Source of the DNA: Erythrocercus mccallii | Lineage: Eukaryota > Chordata > Aves > Passeriformes > Dicruridae | Assembly (NCBI GenBank): GCA_013397435.1 | Contig: VZRG01000373.1 | Span: 62,001 to 126,000, forward strand | DNA length: 64,000 bases | Reading direction: 5' to 3' | Shown here: positions 61,001 to 64,000 of the stretch, in pieces | Numbering within the stretch: position 1 is the first letter of the stretch | Layout of the letters: every line of letters begins with the position of its first letter | Notes under the pieces: generated by a model | The model's input: only the letters and a program-made list of their open reading frames with translations | What the model was told of the DNA's origin: nothing | Database searches by the model: none | Translations under genes and position numbers: made by a program

Positions 61001-63522
61001 CAAAGTGAAACTTTCAAAGTACTTTCTAGTATGAGTAGGGGGAACAAAACACATATTTAAGATTGAGCTCATATTTGGAAATCTGCATTACGAGCTGCCT
61101 TCTGAGATTAATTTCCCCCTGCAATGTTGGTGTATGCAGGTAATGAAAAAAAAGTCATAAAGTAGTTATAGCTTCAAACTGCTATGGCAAGCTGTTGAGG
61201 AAATGACATGGGTTTAATAAAGCTGATTAATTTATCTAAATACTTGTGTGTTTTCTTTAAATATATTTAGATAATGCTTTTAGATGATTACACTACTAAA
61301 TTATTGTCACTGTGCTGCAAAATGACTGATCTACTGGGAGAGAGTATCACAGGTAAGCATAATTCTCATTAATATGCCAATGGCAATATACTGATAAGAA
61401 AGAGGAAAAGACTGAAACTGATGAAATTGATAGTACCTTTGCAAGAAATGGTCTTTATTTGGCTGATAAGGACAAATAGTTATGGGATATTAAAATAACA
61501 GACTTTCAGGCTTCTACAGTAATTAGTCAATTGTGATGTTTGGTGTTTTTTTAAAAAAAAGCTCAAACTCCCTCTTTGAAATGTTTTTCTAAAGATTGCT
61601 TTAAGGATTTTTTGTTTGTTTGTTTGATTGGGTTTTTCAGTGTTCTTTGTGCTTTTAATTTTTTTTTTTTGGTTGGTTGTTATGGTGGTTTTTGATTTGG
61701 GGTTTTTGCTGGGTTTCTGTGGGAGATGGGAATGGGTGGTTGTTTGGTGATGCCTATTTTTGAAATTGAAATAAATTCCCAAAATGTAAATGATCTAGTT
61801 TTAATTAGCTGTAGGTCTAGATTTGCAGAAGTGCTTCTGTAAGAGGGCATTATTTAGACTTAATTATTTATTCCACAGTACTGTTCTTATTCCAGTTATT
61901 CAGCTTAACATGATTATTCTGGAAATACAATAGTAGGGCTGTATCAGTTTTGCTTTTTGGTGCGTGTTTTAAATAATAAGTTCTACTTATCCTTTGTGAG
62001 AAACTTTTGGTGAGCATGTGTCTTTTTCATCAAGAGGAAACCTTTTATTTTTAGTGAGCACACTGCTGAAAGGAACCTGTCTTTCCACATCCAGATGTCT
62101 GACATTACTTATCTTCCTTGTTTGTCCCCCACAAAATTTCTAAGCCACGAGAATCTCTCTGCATTCTCAAGCTAGTGATTGTAATACTATACAGTAATGA
62201 CTTTATTAAACAGAGAAAAACAAGAGATGAGTGAAGCTGATTTGCTGAAAATGTCTTAATTTGTGCCTGAAATTAATGTTGAAACAGAGTAATTGCCCAG
62301 GAAATAGGAAAACAAAGGACAGAAGAGGCTGTAGTCCAAAATGATGCCCTGCATAGCTTCTCCCTCTCCTTCAGTGTGCTGGGAAAAGAGCTGTCTTGCC
62401 AAGAGAGTTCCTACTGGGCCCCATAGTTGGAGTATGTTTGCATTGCCAATCTGTTGTAGAAGTGTAGAATACCTAGGAAGAATTTAGTCCTCCAACTTTA
62501 GTTGTTGCTAGACTGAGAGTTGAGAAAGCCTTGTGGTAACCTTCTGAATATAAAATAGCAAAGAAATAAATCAAGGCTCTGGCAGAAGGTACATCCTTAT
62601 CTCTAATATTGTATACAACTTGATTGCTGTTACTTTATTTTATCAACTATATTAAAATATGTGCAGTCTTTTCCTTAAAGATGCTTCATGTTCCTAATTA
62701 TAAAAATGTAATATTTCTTACTTTATAGTGGTGGAGAATGTATATAAAAACCGTGAGCCTGTCCCACACATGAAGGCAATATATTTAATAACTCCCACCA
62801 AAAAGGTTAGTATTTTAAAGTGTTGCAAGATCTTTCAGACTGAAAAACTCTTTATTTTAAAGGAGTTTATTTACTGTGTACAGCTATGCAGTACTTAACT
62901 CCTGCATTTTCTGTGATACTCCTCTGTGTGATGCCTAATTTCCCAAGATGAAAAGACATGTAGTGCCACCATGGAATATGTTGCAAAGGTGTACCTTGTG
63001 GTCAATGTAGACACTATGTTATTGCTTAGCAATTGTAACCTCACTGAGATGAGGTTACACTGAATGTTATATCACATATTGATGCAATACATTGAACAAT
63101 GGAATTCAAAGTAATGACTCTAATAAGAGATTACTGTTCCTTCCTAAAAATTCTTGAGAGAATAAATCTCAGCACTGTTACAGCTGGAAAATGATGCAAA
63201 TACTATGATGTATCTGCTTCCTGAAATGAGCTTGGTGCATGACTGACCATCTGTATTTGCTTGTTATTCTTCATCTGGAGTTTAATATTTTTAACTTCAG
63301 TGTTTTCTTATATGTTGAATTGCAGTATTCCTAAGTGGGACTTGGTAATAGGGCAGGAGGAGAGGAGGGAGAAGCTTTGTCTGCTATGTGTAGAAAGGCA
63401 TGATGTTGTTTCTTTTTTTCCTTATTTTTCTTGCCCCTGTAAGTCTGTAGATGGACTGATTGATGACTTCATCAATAAATCATCCAGCAGATACAAAGCA
63501 GCATACGTGTATTTCACTGACT
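57631..63522 (+). CDS. STXBP3: STXBP3 (Munc18c), syntaxin-binding protein 3 (3' partial)
   Basis: Sec1/Munc18-family regulator that binds syntaxin-4 and controls SNARE-driven fusion at the plasma membrane, including GLUT4 vesicle exocytosis. The first five coding exons are present: 57631-57673 (ATG), 60503-60552, 61271-61352, 62729-62805 and 63444-63522, with GT/AG junctions and frame kept. They encode about 110 residues of Sec1 domain 1 out of roughly 592 in human: MAPAVRGLKSFVWQKLKSAV, FDDFSKEEEWK, KMTDLLGESITVVENVYKNR, AIYLITPTKKSVDGLIDDF and KAAYVYFTD. The rest lies beyond position 64000, and I see no sixth exon in 63523-64000. The acceptor of exon 5 is unusual (cccctgtaag). STXBP3 rather than STXBP1 or STXBP2 is chosen from the N-terminal MAP...RGLKS, the ITPT segment and synteny. 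Confidence 0.95.
61605..61724. repeat. T/G-rich low-complexity tract
   Basis: TTTG, GGTT and GGGTTTTT units alternate within STXBP3 intron 3. The opposite strand is A/C-rich. No retroelement body is recognisable. Confidence 0.65.
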
Positions 63523-64000
63523 GTAAGTAAGCTTTTGGGTTGTAGTTTGGTAACTTTATATGAGTAGATAAGTAAGCTGCTCACTTCTCTTGCGCGTAGT
63601 TGAAAATAAAAATGAAAAGTTTGGGCACTGTTTCTTGCAAGAGGGTTTGAGACTCTAGTCATTAAGCATATATCTGGGTTGTCAGGCTGTGGTCACCCTG
63701 CTGTGTTGCAGTAGTAACTTCTTTCACAGTTACAACAGTTACAATCTTGCTTGTTCTCCACCTCTGCTTTTAATTTAGCTCTTTTATTTTTAAGTATTCC
63801 AGTGTTCTCCTATGTTGGAATGTGGAGGAAGACAATTCAAGTATGTAGCTCTACATAAACAAAATAGTACTAAAGACATAACTGCATGAGGACTTTCTGC
63901 AATAGCTGTGTTAGCAATTGGTTGCTTCAGGTAGTTTCTTCAGACCTGAGCCAGCTTTTTCCCTTCCCCGAAAGGGGGCCTACTGAGCCCTTGCATGCAT

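Noticed and set aside
1..64000. tRNA, rRNA, snoRNA, CRISPR arrays or a gene cluster of a novel system
   Set aside because: No tRNA-like or rRNA-like block was recognised. Scattered tgatga boxes have no matching D box at a fitting distance. A CRISPR array is not expected in this genome and none is seen. All recognised genes belong to known vertebrate families.

Overview
The window is a vertebrate nuclear chromosome segment and almost certainly avian. Five spliced protein-coding genes lie in the order EEIG2 (FAM102B) + / HENMT1 - / PRPF38B + / FNDC7 - / STXBP3 +. This is the gene order I know from human 1p13.3. The bird assignment rests on CR1 LINE fragments with the typical 3' end, compact introns, and a 707-bp solo LTR of a type I associate with songbird genomes. 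The species cannot be named from the sequence alone. All exons were placed by hand from homology and GT/AG junctions with reading phase checked across every junction. UTR starts and ends are estimates.

Layout. 1-8080: intron 1 of EEIG2, with a GC-shifted repeat-like insert at about 2.76-3.96 kb. 8081-16688: ten coding exons of EEIG2 (the first coding exon is upstream of the window), followed by a ~2.4 kb 3'UTR ending near 19.1 kb. 20163-28111 (minus): complete HENMT1 CDS, six coding exons, 369 aa, with a solo LTR in intron 3 and a CpG-rich promoter at 28.5-28.95 kb. 28.95-32.3 kb: intergenic, with two CR1 fragments. 32649-40665: complete PRPF38B, six exons, 546 aa. 41.0-46.9 kb: tail-to-tail intergenic region with no gene that I can see. 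47268-56599 (minus): FNDC7, signal peptide plus eight FN3 domains, one per exon. 57631-63522: the first five coding exons of STXBP3, which runs off the right edge.

The genes are not a functional operon. They cover piRNA 3'-end methylation (HENMT1), pre-mRNA splicing (PRPF38B), vesicle fusion (STXBP3), an extracellular FN3 protein (FNDC7) and a C2-like-domain protein (EEIG2). What links them is shared regulatory space: two tail-to-tail pairs (EEIG2/HENMT1, PRPF38B/FNDC7) and two head-to-head pairs (HENMT1/PRPF38B about 4.5 kb apart, FNDC7/STXBP3 about 1 kb apart).

I found no undescribed multi-gene system. The observations most worth a second look are the solo LTR with a perfect 5-bp target duplication 48 bp from a HENMT1 splice site, the altered SAM-binding motif of HENMT1, the weak donor of PRPF38B intron 5, the locally CpG-rich FNDC7 exon, and the GC-rich insert in EEIG2 intron 1.
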